Assembly: GCA_964647545.1 (NCBI GenBank)
Contig: CAZYHS010000033.1
Location: 1 to 12,491 of the forward strand
Reading direction: 5' to 3'
DNA: 12,491 nucleotides
Source of the DNA: CAZYHS01 sp964647545
Lineage (GTDB): Bacteria > UBA10199 > GCA-002796325 > 1-14-0-20-49-13
A program made the position numbers and the translations under genes. Under the pieces are notes generated by a model. The model did not search any database. It was given only the letters and a program-made list of their open reading frames with translations, and was not told the origin of the DNA. This document shows positions 6,202 through 12,491 of the stretch, piece after piece (position 1 is the first letter of the stretch; each line of letters opens with the position of its first letter).

Positions 6202-6696
6202 TCAACGGCGCCTAAACTTCGAGAAGAGAAAAATAGCGTACAAAACGATCAACATCGCGGCGTTAGGAAAAAACACCAGCGGGTTGCTCCAGCCTATACC
6301 GTCAAATTTGTAATCCGAAAAAGGCCACAAAAACGGCGTGGCAAAAAATCTAAGCGAGTGAGTCGGAATGTCGATCGCGATGTGAAGCAGCCATGCAAAC
6401 ATGGGCCAGAATATTTTTCTTCTTAGAATCGTGACAAGGACAAACGCCGCGGCAAATACAAAGATGCTGTGCGTGATGTTGTACATCATGTGAACATAGG
6501 CCGGAATTTCGGACATCTTCGGCAGGCCGTTGGACCAGTCTGGCCCGCTTGCAAGACCTACGGCGCTCATAAATGAAAGGAGGCCGAAGCTTAAAAGGTC
6601 GGGGGCCACGCCGAACCCGAAGGCCCACATAAAATTGCGCCTGTTTTTTCGGCCAAAAGCAATGCCTCCCCAAAGTCCGTGTGAAATGACATCCAT
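6202..6696 (-). CDS. YdjM/DUF457-like membrane-bound predicted metal-dependent hydrolase
   Basis: A 164-aa integral membrane protein in the YbcI/YdjM (DUF457-like) style. The family's conserved polar residues sit among membrane segments: MDVISHG at the N-terminus (H6), PD at 32-33, H69 and H76 (HMMYNITHS), and H105/D109/H113 in HIAIDIPTHS. The name of the family is a prediction from these His/Asp residues; the substrate is unknown, with some relatives linked to membrane stress or lipid metabolism. I chose ATG 6696 because the family begins with M-D-x-x-S-H. An in-frame GTG at 6771 would add 25 residues and gives a 4-bp GTGA overlap with the upstream gene's stop, an arrangement typical of coupled translation, so the longer form is a real alternative. 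It is the last gene of the minus-strand trehalose operon and ends 6 bp from the convergent channel gene. Confidence 0.8.
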   Translation of the reverse strand: MDVISHGLWGGIAFGRKNRRNFMWAFGFGVAPDLLSFGLLSFMSAVGLASGPDWSNGLPKMSEIPAYVHMMYNITHSIFVFAAAFVLVTILRRKIFWPMFAWLLHIAIDIPTHSLRFFATPFLWPFSDYKFDGIGWSNPLVFFPNAAMLIVLYAIFLFSKFRRR

Positions 6697-6767
6697 GCAA
6701 CGCAATATAATTCCATCTTCGCCGGTTTCAAAGACCAAATTTAAGGTCGTACAAAACCGAAGAATCG

Positions 6768-8981
6768 TCACCTGATCTCGGTCATGTCGGTGATAACGCT
6801 AGCGGCCCACTTGTAAATATTGTTCTCTCTGACAACGCCGCGCATTCTGGTCATTCGCAACTGCTGGTCCTCGGGCTCCATTTCGATCGCGCGTTTTATC
6901 ATGCTTGCAGTCTGCTCGATATCGTACGGGTTTATCAAAAGCGCGTCGGTGAGCTCGCGGGATGCGCCGGTAAAGGTGCTTAAGATAAGCACGCCAAGGT
7001 TGTCTTCTCTTGCCGCGACATATTCTTTGGCGACGAGGTTCATGCCGTCGTGAAGAGAATTCACAATGCAAACGTCGGCCTGTCTGTAATAAGGTGCGAT
7101 TTCCGAATGTGAAAGATGGCGCTTGATGAAAACGATCGGCTTCCATTCTTTCGTTTGAAATTTCCAGTTTATCCTTTCGGCTTCGGTTTCGACCTCGCTG
7201 AGCAGGTCGTGATAGCGCTTAATATGCTCTCTGCTTGGGGCGCCGATCTGCACGAACGTGAACATGCCGACATACTCCGGATTTTTTTCAAGAAAGCGCT
7301 CGATCGATCTGAATCTTTCAGGAATCCCTTTTGTGTAATCGACGCGATCGACGCCGATCCCCATGATCGACGCCTTCACGCCGAGATTTTTAAATAGCTC
7401 TTCCTTGCTTGGATATTCCTTCGCATGCAGCTCGGGAGTAAAATCGACGCTGATCGGAAATGGTTTGACGATAGTTTTATGACCGAGCCTTGTTGTCGAA
7501 AAGTGTTCCCAATCGGTCTGGCATTCGAGCGTACGGTCAACGGTCTCAAGAAAATTATTGCAATGGAACTGCGTGTGAAAACCGATGATATCGGCGCCGA
7601 GCATACCGTGTATGATCTCGCGCTTCCACGGACAAATACCGAAGGCTTCGGGATTCGGCCACGGGATATGCCAGAAGAGCGCTATCTTCGCCGCCGGATA
7701 GCGTTCTTTTATAAGCCTCGGCAAAATCGAAAAGTGATAATCCTGAATAAAAACGAACGGAGCGTCGCCCGAAATGCCGTCGAGGGTGCGGGCAAACTTT
7801 AAGTTCACCTCCTGATACCTCGCCCAGTCGCTGCTTCTAAAGACCGGTCGAGTATGAGCTATGTGGCAAAGGGGCCAGAGTCCTTCGTTTGAAAAACCGT
7901 AATAGTAGCCCTCTTCTTCCTCTGCCGAAAGCCACACGCGCTTGAGGTCGTACTGCGGATTTTCCGGCGGCACGCGTATGATACCGCGCGAATCGACAGT
8001 CTCCTTGTCGGCGTTTCCTGCGCCGTGAGCGACCCACACGCCGTCACAGGCTTTAAGCAGCGGATCGATCGCCGTGATAAGACCGCTTGCCGGACTAAGC
8101 GCCTCTACGTTTTTACCGCGACGAACGTGCATGTAAGGCTCTCTGTTGGAAATTACTATCAGGCGTTTGTCGCCGAGCTTAGTTTTGACGTGCTCTTTGA
8201 GCCGCTCTTTCGTCCAGATCGATTCCGAACGCAGTCTCAGCTTCGCCTCTTCTTCGGCGGCAGAGCGGGCAACAGCCAAACTTTTCGCCAATCCGGAAAG
8301 TTCTTTTGATATCGGCGCAAAAAGATCTTCTTTCGGCATTTCAAGCGCCTTGTCCACATCCCCTTTTCTGACACTGTTCATCCATTCGGACATTCGCGCT
8401 ATCGGGCCGACAATGCTCCATTTGATAAGCAACAAGGTAACCACCGATATCAACATCGCGCTCGCCAGAATTCTGAAAAAAGCTCGCCGCCATATTCCGG
8501 CAAGATAGCTGTCAATGTAGGACGATTCGTTAAACACCACCACCGTGCCGGTCCTAATTCCGTCGTCGCCAAAGACCGGAACCGCAAAAAGATACATTTT
8601 GTTGCCGTCGATCTTTTCGTAGGTCCCGCGACCGGCGTCGCCTTCGAAATTCTCAAAAACAATGTTCGGCTTTTCCGGAAGCTTTGTGGAAAGATCTTTT
8701 GAAACCGATATCAATCCACCGGTCAGGTTATAAACCGCGACACCCACGATTCTTTCGGCGGTGCTTATCTTTTCGATCAGCTTGTCGATTTTTTTCGGCT
8801 GTTCCTGCTGAATTAAAAGCCCCGCCGACTCCCTCACACCCTCCGCCGCTAGCCAAGCGCGGTGTTTAAGATCGGCTGTAAGTCTTTCACGCTCTGCCGT
8901 AACGTTAAAATAGGCAAATACCGCGGAGACGATCGCAACCGCAATGATCAGCGAAACTATAAGCCTGAGAGTGATTTTCAT
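6768..8981 (-). CDS. otsA: Membrane-anchored HAMP-domain trehalose-6-phosphate synthase (GT20 fusion)
   Basis: A 737-aa protein. Residues 7-24 form a first membrane segment, 25-165 an extracytoplasmic domain, 169-190 a second membrane segment and about 191-245 a HAMP-like linker plus coiled coil; 274-730 is a complete GT20 domain, similar in length to OtsA. OtsA transfers glucose from UDP- or ADP-glucose to glucose-6-phosphate to make trehalose-6-phosphate. Residues equivalent to the E. coli catalytic set are all present with matching spacing: R280 (SNR), Y360/W369, D414 (QDYH), H438 (FWHIPWP), R546/K551 (DRVDYTKG), D645 and E653 (HDGMNLVAKEY). The N-terminal half resembles that of a sensor kinase or chemoreceptor, so enzyme activity may respond to an external or membrane signal. 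It lies 11 bp downstream of the TreT-like gene, with GAAAGG upstream as ribosome binding site. Glucosylglycerol-phosphate synthase is a less likely GT20 alternative. Confidence 0.9.
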   Translation of the reverse strand: MKITLRLIVSLIIAVAIVSAVFAYFNVTAERERLTADLKHRAWLAAEGVRESAGLLIQQEQPKKIDKLIEKISTAERIVGVAVYNLTGGLISVSKDLSTKLPEKPNIVFENFEGDAGRGTYEKIDGNKMYLFAVPVFGDDGIRTGTVVVFNESSYIDSYLAGIWRRAFFRILASAMLISVVTLLLIKWSIVGPIARMSEWMNSVRKGDVDKALEMPKEDLFAPISKELSGLAKSLAVARSAAEEEAKLRLRSESIWTKERLKEHVKTKLGDKRLIVISNREPYMHVRRGKNVEALSPASGLITAIDPLLKACDGVWVAHGAGNADKETVDSRGIIRVPPENPQYDLKRVWLSAEEEEGYYYGFSNEGLWPLCHIAHTRPVFRSSDWARYQEVNLKFARTLDGISGDAPFVFIQDYHFSILPRLIKERYPAAKIALFWHIPWPNPEAFGICPWKREIIHGMLGADIIGFHTQFHCNNFLETVDRTLECQTDWEHFSTTRLGHKTIVKPFPISVDFTPELHAKEYPSKEELFKNLGVKASIMGIGVDRVDYTKGIPERFRSIERFLEKNPEYVGMFTFVQIGAPSREHIKRYHDLLSEVETEAERINWKFQTKEWKPIVFIKRHLSHSEIAPYYRQADVCIVNSLHDGMNLVAKEYVAAREDNLGVLILSTFTGASRELTDALLINPYDIEQTASMIKRAIEMEPEDQQLRMTRMRGVVRENNIYKWAASVITDMTEIR

Positions 8982-8992
8982 AAAATACCTTT

Positions 8993-10210
8993 CTAAATAT
9001 TCACGACGTCATCCTGATGATAGAGCGACAGGAAGAGGAGCAAATATTCCTTGAGATGACGCGTCAGCAGAAAATTCTGGCGAACGTGTTCTTTCCCGTT
9101 GGCGCCGAGCCTGTTGGCATAATCGGGATTTTGCAAAAGCTGTTTGACCGCAAGCGCCGCACCTTCAATTCCGTGACAAAGCAATCCGTGATATTTATGT
9201 TTTATCTGCAGCGGAATTCCGCCGACCGCCGAAGCGACGACGGGCTTTCCTTTCCACAAGGCTTCGGTGACCGTAAGCCCGAAACCTTCGCGAAGCGACT
9301 TTTGCATGACCACCGCCGAAGCGCTTTGTATCGCGTTAATGTGTCGGTCGTTCTGCTTCATCAGCAAAACGTGGATATCGGGGTCTCCCGAGGCGGCGTC
9401 CATAACCTTAGCCAACACTTCGCCCGATTCGGGATCGTCAACAGCGGTGCCGCCGGCAAGGACAAGCTGGCAATCAACGTAGCGTTTCACGAGCTTGTAA
9501 GCTTCGATAACGCCAATCGGGTCTTTAAGACTGTCAAAGCGCGATATTTGCGAAACAATCGGCTTGTCGTTCTTAATTCCGTAGCTCGACAGAACCTCCT
9601 CCACCTCTTGCTGAGGCATCTCTTTGTTTTTGTCGCTAAGAGGGTCTATCGACGGAGCGATTAAAAATTGTCTGATGGCCAGCGGTTTTGAGAACGCCGG
9701 AGCCGAAAAAACCGAAGCGTCGTATCTAACGATGTGTCCTTTGAGAATTTCCCAGACGTTCTCATCGGCACAAGAGACATCGACATGACAGCGCCACAGC
9801 CACTTGTTACCGCGTAAGCCCTTTTGATTGACAAGGGCGATAGGCTGCGGGTCGTGGACAAAAACTATGTCGCCGGTGCATTGGATTTCTTTTGAATTTG
9901 CCTCGCCTGTCGCCCAGAACTCGTCCCACATCTCGGGCGTAATGTCTTCGCGAACTCCGTGAAGGGCATTATGTATTTTTTTCGTAACGTTAAAGAACTT
10001 TTCGCCGCCTTTGACGACGTCCCACCTTGCGTCGATGCCGAGCTCACGTAACAGCGGAACCATACGATTGAGTATCTCCGCAACTCCCCCGCCGACGGCC
10101 GTCGAATTGATATTTTGAACCGACTTGCCGCGCAGTCTTTCGCCCAAAATGTTAAGCTCTTCGATAACTGCGGGGCCTACGACCGGCGAATATTCATTAA
10201 GTATGGTCAT
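8993..10210 (-). CDS. treT: TreT-like trehalose synthase, GT4 family
   Basis: A 405-aa GT-B glycosyltransferase resembling trehalose glycosyltransferring synthase (TreT), which makes trehalose in one reversible step from NDP-glucose and glucose. Visible signatures are STAVGGGVAE (36-45, N-terminal glycine loop), VHDPQP (118-123), WRCHVD (139-144), SRFDSLKDP (R224 and K229, phosphate-binding pair) and EGFGLTVTE (E308-E316, the GT4 EX7E motif). Length fits the family. The related trehalose phosphorylase (GT4) is an alternative of similar sequence but is usually longer. The start at ATG 10210 has a strong Shine-Dalgarno, AGGGGAGA at 10216-10223, and overlaps the DUF5752 gene stop in an ATGA. The enzyme is cytosolic (no signal or membrane segment). 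It is cotranscribed with a trehalose-6-phosphate synthase, so the operon holds two trehalose routes. Confidence 0.85.
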   Translation of the reverse strand: MTILNEYSPVVGPAVIEELNILGERLRGKSVQNINSTAVGGGVAEILNRMVPLLRELGIDARWDVVKGGEKFFNVTKKIHNALHGVREDITPEMWDEFWATGEANSKEIQCTGDIVFVHDPQPIALVNQKGLRGNKWLWRCHVDVSCADENVWEILKGHIVRYDASVFSAPAFSKPLAIRQFLIAPSIDPLSDKNKEMPQQEVEEVLSSYGIKNDKPIVSQISRFDSLKDPIGVIEAYKLVKRYVDCQLVLAGGTAVDDPESGEVLAKVMDAASGDPDIHVLLMKQNDRHINAIQSASAVVMQKSLREGFGLTVTEALWKGKPVVASAVGGIPLQIKHKYHGLLCHGIEGAALAVKQLLQNPDYANRLGANGKEHVRQNFLLTRHLKEYLLLFLSLYHQDDVVNI

Positions 10211-10881
10211 TTTTGTCTCCCCTCTTCTTTAATTCTTGTTTCGACCAGCTCTATTATCTGCGCCCGCAGATTCTCTCCGGTTCTTGTGTAAGGATCGAGC
10301 TTCGCAATCTTCACGGCAAGCTGCTTCTGTCCCATCGCCTCGGTGAGCCACATCGAAAAATCGTTGGTCGCTCTTTCTAGCCTGAGCCTCGATTCGAACA
10401 TGTGATAATAGATCGAATCGATGCTGACATCTTTGAGCGACTGAACGAATTCACCCAAATCGCAAGCTTTGTGCTTCGTCGGAAAAATAAAGCTCACCGA
10501 CTTCAAAAACGAAAACCGCCCACCTTCGGGAGCCGACAGATTTTTAAGACGGCTGCGCGACGAGAGCCCTTTTTCGATAACGCCAATCAACGCCTCCCTT
10601 ATCCCCCTTATCGACCTAAAGGACATGATGTCGATGCTGGCAAGCTCCTCGCCAAGCTGTTTATCGCCGAGCGATTCGGCGACCCAATATGCGAAATCGT
10701 TCGCCGGCTCGGGCGAGAGATGCTGGTGTTGCTGAATAAAATGGTGAGTATGATGATAAATGCACGAGCCATTTACCGTTTTGAGCTGCTCTAAAAGTTC
10801 CGGCAAAGTTGAAACAATAACTCCGGTGAGCTCAATCAAATGCAACCGCGAATAGAATACGAACGGTTCTGCTGACGGCAT
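10207..10881 (-). CDS. DUF5752-family protein, internally duplicated
   Basis: A 224-aa soluble protein matching my memory of DUF5752, a family of unknown function seen near trehalose genes. It consists of two repeats (about 7-105 and 127-215). The clearest correspondences are IYHHTHHF (41-48) against IYYHMFES (157-164) and NDFAYWVAESLGDKQLGEELASID (61-84) against NDFSMWLTEAMGQKQLAVKIAKLD (173-196). The first repeat holds a His cluster (H43, H44, H46, H47, H52, H54) that could bind metal or phosphate; the second keeps only one of these His. The start at ATG 10881 is preceded by AAGGGGGT. The stop overlaps the TreT-like gene's start by 4 bp, so translation is likely coupled. A regulatory or accessory role in trehalose synthesis is inferred from position only. 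Confidence 0.8.
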   Translation of the reverse strand: MPSAEPFVFYSRLHLIELTGVIVSTLPELLEQLKTVNGSCIYHHTHHFIQQHQHLSPEPANDFAYWVAESLGDKQLGEELASIDIMSFRSIRGIREALIGVIEKGLSSRSRLKNLSAPEGGRFSFLKSVSFIFPTKHKACDLGEFVQSLKDVSIDSIYYHMFESRLRLERATNDFSMWLTEAMGQKQLAVKIAKLDPYTRTGENLRAQIIELVETRIKEEGRQK

Positions 10882-11061
10882 AAGTACCCCCTTTGTAGTA
10901 AAAACCGAGCTGCAAACTCTCGATGAAATTGCCGATAAAATGAAAACGTGACGGCGGCCCTACCGGCTAAAACAAACTCCGCAAGAGGCTCTCCGCATCA
11001 CTTGTTTTTTGATTATTGCGTGAGAGTGCAAAATTTTATTCAAAATTGCAAACAATATGTT
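10882..11061. other. Divergent intergenic region between trehalose operon and hydrolase gene
   Basis: This 180-bp stretch must hold promoters for both divergent units if the hydrolase starts at 11062. The half next to the hydrolase is AT-rich and contains CAAAATT twice (11029-11035 and 11041-11047). I found no convincing -35/-10 pair on either strand. A GTG at 10948 in frame with the hydrolase would shorten the gap to 66 bp. Confidence 0.4.
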
Positions 11062-12150
11062 ATGCCGACCGCCATGCAAACCATAACCATCATCGTGCTG
11101 GCGGTTCTGGCGGCTGCCATCGGCGCGATCTATCACTATCGCCGTGGCCTGAAATTTGTCCTCTCCTACCTTGGCGCAATAAAGATCGGTGACAACGACG
11201 TGCTGCTAAAAAAGTCACAACACACCTGGAAGAACGGGCAAACCGGCCGCATATTTGAGTTTGTTCCAGCGAACAAAAAACCGTCGTCTGTCATAATTTT
11301 TGTGACCGGAATTTCACGGGACGGGCTCGACGACGAACGCCTCGCTAAACTTGCGCGTTCGCTCGCATTCTCGGGGAAAGTTGCGTTGCTTGCCGAGTTC
11401 AACGACTTCGCGGCCTACAAAATCAAGGGGAGCGAATCGGACAAACTTGTCGAAGCGGTCGCGCTTGTGAAACAAAAATATCCTAAGCTCCCTTACGGCA
11501 TCGGCGCAGTTTGCCTTGGCGGCGTGGTAACACTTTTGTCTTTAACGAAACTTTCAAACGACCGGCTCCCGAAATATATCTATCTTCACGGCGTATTTTT
11601 AGACCACGACGAAATGGTCAAACATTGCAGTAAAGCAACTCCGGCCGAAGACAAGCCGCCGCTATCTTACGAAACACTTCCTCCCGACCCACTCGGGAAA
11701 GCCGCAATTTTGTACAACTCCGAAAATTTTCTCGGCACGTTAAAAGACCGCGCAAAATGCGAGGAGATTTTAAAAAGATATTTGAGTACCGTGAAAGATT
11801 CCGACTCGCACATCGAGTTTCGTCACCACATGAAATCGCTTCACTCTGAAGATTTCGATCGAGTTATCGGGAGAGTTGAGCCGGAAATTTTGTCCGACAT
11901 CGACGAATCGTCGCCCGTAAAATTCTTCGACGGCTTCGACTTTCCGAAAAACGTAAAAATATTTCAAAGCCACACTCGCGACGACGACGTAATTCCGCTT
12001 CAACAGGGAATCGACCTCTTTAACTTTTTAAAATCGCGCGGAGCTCAGGTGACTTTTGTAACAAGCGACGTCGGACACGGTGGAGAGGTGCGCGGAATTT
12101 TGGGTCAGCTGAAATTTTTTAAATTTACGCTCGATTGGGCGAACCACTAG
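11062..12150 (+). CDS. Membrane-anchored alpha/beta hydrolase with Cys nucleophile elbow
   Basis: A 362-aa protein with an N-terminal membrane anchor (about 6-24) and an alpha/beta hydrolase domain. The elements in order are a strand/oxyanion region IIFVTGISRDG, a nucleophile elbow GIGAVCLGG with Cys151 where most family members have Ser, an acid in TRDDDVIP (D308 best fits the D-x-x-x-P pattern) and a catalytic His in DVGHGG (H339). Cys at the elbow (xCLGG) is characteristic of dienelactone hydrolase-like enzymes, so an esterase/lactonase activity is plausible; the substrate is unknown. The start at ATG 11062 was chosen because it leads directly into the membrane anchor; ATG 11074 (four codons shorter) and GTG 10948 (38 codons longer, with a poorly ordered extension) are in frame, and none has a good ribosome binding site. 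It is monocistronic on visible evidence, and a stem-loop follows the stop. Confidence 0.7.
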   Translation: MPTAMQTITIIVLAVLAAAIGAIYHYRRGLKFVLSYLGAIKIGDNDVLLKKSQHTWKNGQTGRIFEFVPANKKPSSVIIFVTGISRDGLDDERLAKLARSLAFSGKVALLAEFNDFAAYKIKGSESDKLVEAVALVKQKYPKLPYGIGAVCLGGVVTLLSLTKLSNDRLPKYIYLHGVFLDHDEMVKHCSKATPAEDKPPLSYETLPPDPLGKAAILYNSENFLGTLKDRAKCEEILKRYLSTVKDSDSHIEFRHHMKSLHSEDFDRVIGRVEPEILSDIDESSPVKFFDGFDFPKNVKIFQSHTRDDDVIPLQQGIDLFNFLKSRGAQVTFVTSDVGHGGEVRGILGQLKFFKFTLDWANH

Positions 12151-12152
12151 CT

Positions 12153-12180
12153 GCTTTGCGGCTCAAAAAGAGCCAAAAGC
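12153..12180 (+). terminator. Stem-loop just after hydrolase stop, possible weak terminator
   Basis: GCTTT-gc-GGCTC / AAAAA loop / GAGCC-a-AAAGC gives two 5-bp stems separated by a small internal bulge, beginning 2 bp after the stop codon at 12150. There is no U-tract on the plus strand (CCTT follows), so this is at best a weak or Rho-assisted terminator or a 3'-end-protecting hairpin. Confidence 0.35.
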
Positions 12181-12208
12181 CCTTAAAATAGCGCCTAGAA
12201 GGTCTTTG

Positions 12209-12237
12209 TTGACAGACAACGTCGAATTAGGTATAGG
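12209..12237 (+). promoter_or_regulatory. Strong sigma70 stable-RNA-type promoter
   Basis: TTGACA (12209-12214, perfect -35) and TATAGG (12232-12237) are separated by exactly 17 bp, followed by a GC-rich discriminator (GCGCGAC). A GC-rich discriminator after the -10 is the hallmark of stringently controlled rRNA/tRNA promoters. It points to the tRNA-Asn about 170 bp downstream. Confidence 0.75.
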
Positions 12238-12263
12238 GCGCGACGCTTGAAAACACGGAACCC

Positions 12264-12278
12264 CCAGCGGTTTTTAGC
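12264..12278 (+). repeat. Direct repeat copy 1 in tRNA leader
   Basis: CCAGCGGTTTTTAGC; it matches the copy at 12328-12342 at 14 of 15 positions, start to start 64 bp apart, both between the promoter and the tRNA. Confidence 0.55.
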
Positions 12279-12327
12279 GGGGAGCCAGTGAAACCAAGCG
12301 CAGTCATTGCAATAAAGTCATGTCATT

Positions 12328-12342
12328 CCAGCGGTTTTAAGC
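12328..12342 (+). repeat. Direct repeat copy 2 in tRNA leader
   Basis: CCAGCGGTTTTAAGC; differs from copy 1 (12264-12278) by a single base. Confidence 0.55.
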
Positions 12343-12347
12343 TCCTG

Positions 12348-12369
12348 CCCGCCGCGTAGTATTGGCGGG
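12348..12369 (+). repeat. GC-rich hairpin in the stable-RNA leader
   Basis: CCCGCC (12348-12353) and GGCGGG (12364-12369) form a perfect 6-bp GC stem with a 10-nt loop. No T-run follows (GGAAAG), so it is not an intrinsic terminator; it may be a processing or antitermination structure in the leader RNA. Confidence 0.5.
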
Positions 12370-12390
12370 GGAAAGAGTTCGCAAAAGCAT

Positions 12391-12405
12391 CGTTCTTTAA
12401 AATTT
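12391..12405 (+). promoter_or_regulatory. boxA-like antitermination element
   Basis: CGTTCTTTAAAATTT closely resembles rRNA-operon boxA (TGCTCTTTAACAATTT in E. coli), the RNA site bound by NusB/NusE that protects untranslated transcripts from Rho. It lies 11 bp before the tRNA, which supports a long stable-RNA operon continuing past the window. Confidence 0.5.
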
Positions 12406-12416
12406 AAGTTTGATAC

Positions 12417-12488
12417 TCCGACATAGCTCAGTGGTAGAGCAGCCGGCTGTTAACCGGCTGGTCGCAGGTTCGAATCCTGCTGTCGGAG
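12417..12488 (+). tRNA. tRNA-Asn (anticodon GTT)
   Basis: A full cloverleaf fits. Acceptor stem TCCGACA pairs with TGTCGGA (12417-12423 / 12481-12487); D arm GCTC/GAGC; anticodon stem GCCGG/CCGGC with loop CTGTTAA placing anticodon GTT at 12449-12451 (decodes AAC/AAU); variable loop TGGTC; T arm GCAGG-TTCGAAT-CCTGC; G73 discriminator. The 3' CCA is not encoded (CAA follows), so it must be added by a nucleotidyltransferase. The gene lies downstream of a strong stable-RNA promoter and a boxA-like element, 11 bases after the latter, so it is probably the first gene of an operon running off the window. Confidence 0.97.
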
Positions 12489-12491
12489 CAA

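Noticed and set aside
10948..11061. GTG start for the alpha/beta hydrolase
   Set aside because: The extra 38 residues are polar and unlike a leader, and they would place the membrane anchor internally; ATG 11062 puts the anchor at the N-terminus. It remains possible because neither start has a good ribosome binding site.
12264..12342. CRISPR-like repeat
   Set aside because: There are only two 15-bp copies, with no spacer-repeat series and no cas genes in the window.
12403..12430. Sequence similar to the 5' end of 16S rRNA (AAGTTTGAT...GCTCAG)
   Set aside because: The resemblance to AGAGTTTGATCCTGGCTCAG comes from the short spacer plus the D arm of tRNA-Asn; the cloverleaf starting at 12417 fits completely and no 16S continues.

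Overview
The window looks like a chromosomal stretch from a Gram-negative bacterium of moderate GC content (roughly half GC by eye). It encodes an outer-membrane beta-barrel with a C-terminal phenylalanine, a Sec-exported periplasmic hydrolase and a membrane-spanning sensor-like enzyme. No gene pins the phylum. The DUF5752 / TreT-type / HAMP-fused OtsA cluster and the gene style would fit a deltaproteobacterial, Nitrospirae-like or candidate-phylum genome, but that is inference. No phage, transposon, CRISPR or integrase signal was seen.

Region 1 (1-3766, + strand) is a tightly packed operon that enters from outside the window: an outer-membrane beta-barrel protein (C-terminal part only), a processive cellulose-synthase-like GT2 glycosyltransferase with all catalytic motifs and a gating-loop motif but no PilZ domain, a periplasmic GH26-type glycoside hydrolase, and two very small helical proteins resembling half-ferritins. 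The first three look like a synthase-dependent exopolysaccharide machine (synthase, outer-membrane exit, periplasmic trimming hydrolase). The GH26 enzyme suggests a beta-mannan-like or mixed beta-glucan product. The role of the two mini-proteins is unknown.

Region 2 (3767-5484) holds poorly characterised genes: a 282-aa protein with a Cys-rich N-terminus behind a good promoter and a strong Shine-Dalgarno, a convergent 161-aa protein with an Asp-rich calcium-type loop, and a possible 29-aa single-span membrane microprotein.

Region 3 (5485-10881) looks osmoprotective. A + strand six-helix ion channel of the K+ channel superfamily carries an unusual selectivity filter (TVGTQD). It converges on a four-gene minus-strand operon: DUF5752 protein, TreT-like trehalose synthase (GT4), a trehalose-6-phosphate synthase (GT20) fused to a membrane/periplasmic/HAMP sensor module, and a YdjM-type membrane-bound predicted metal-dependent hydrolase. 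Two ways of making trehalose (one-step from NDP-glucose plus glucose, and via trehalose-6-phosphate) therefore sit in one transcript. No phosphatase (OtsB) is in the window.

Region 4 (10948-12491, + strand) contains a membrane-anchored alpha/beta hydrolase whose nucleophile elbow carries Cys instead of Ser. It is followed by a stable-RNA transcription unit: a near-consensus sigma70 promoter with a GC-rich discriminator, a structured leader with a 15-bp direct repeat, a boxA-like element and tRNA-Asn(GTT) at the right edge.
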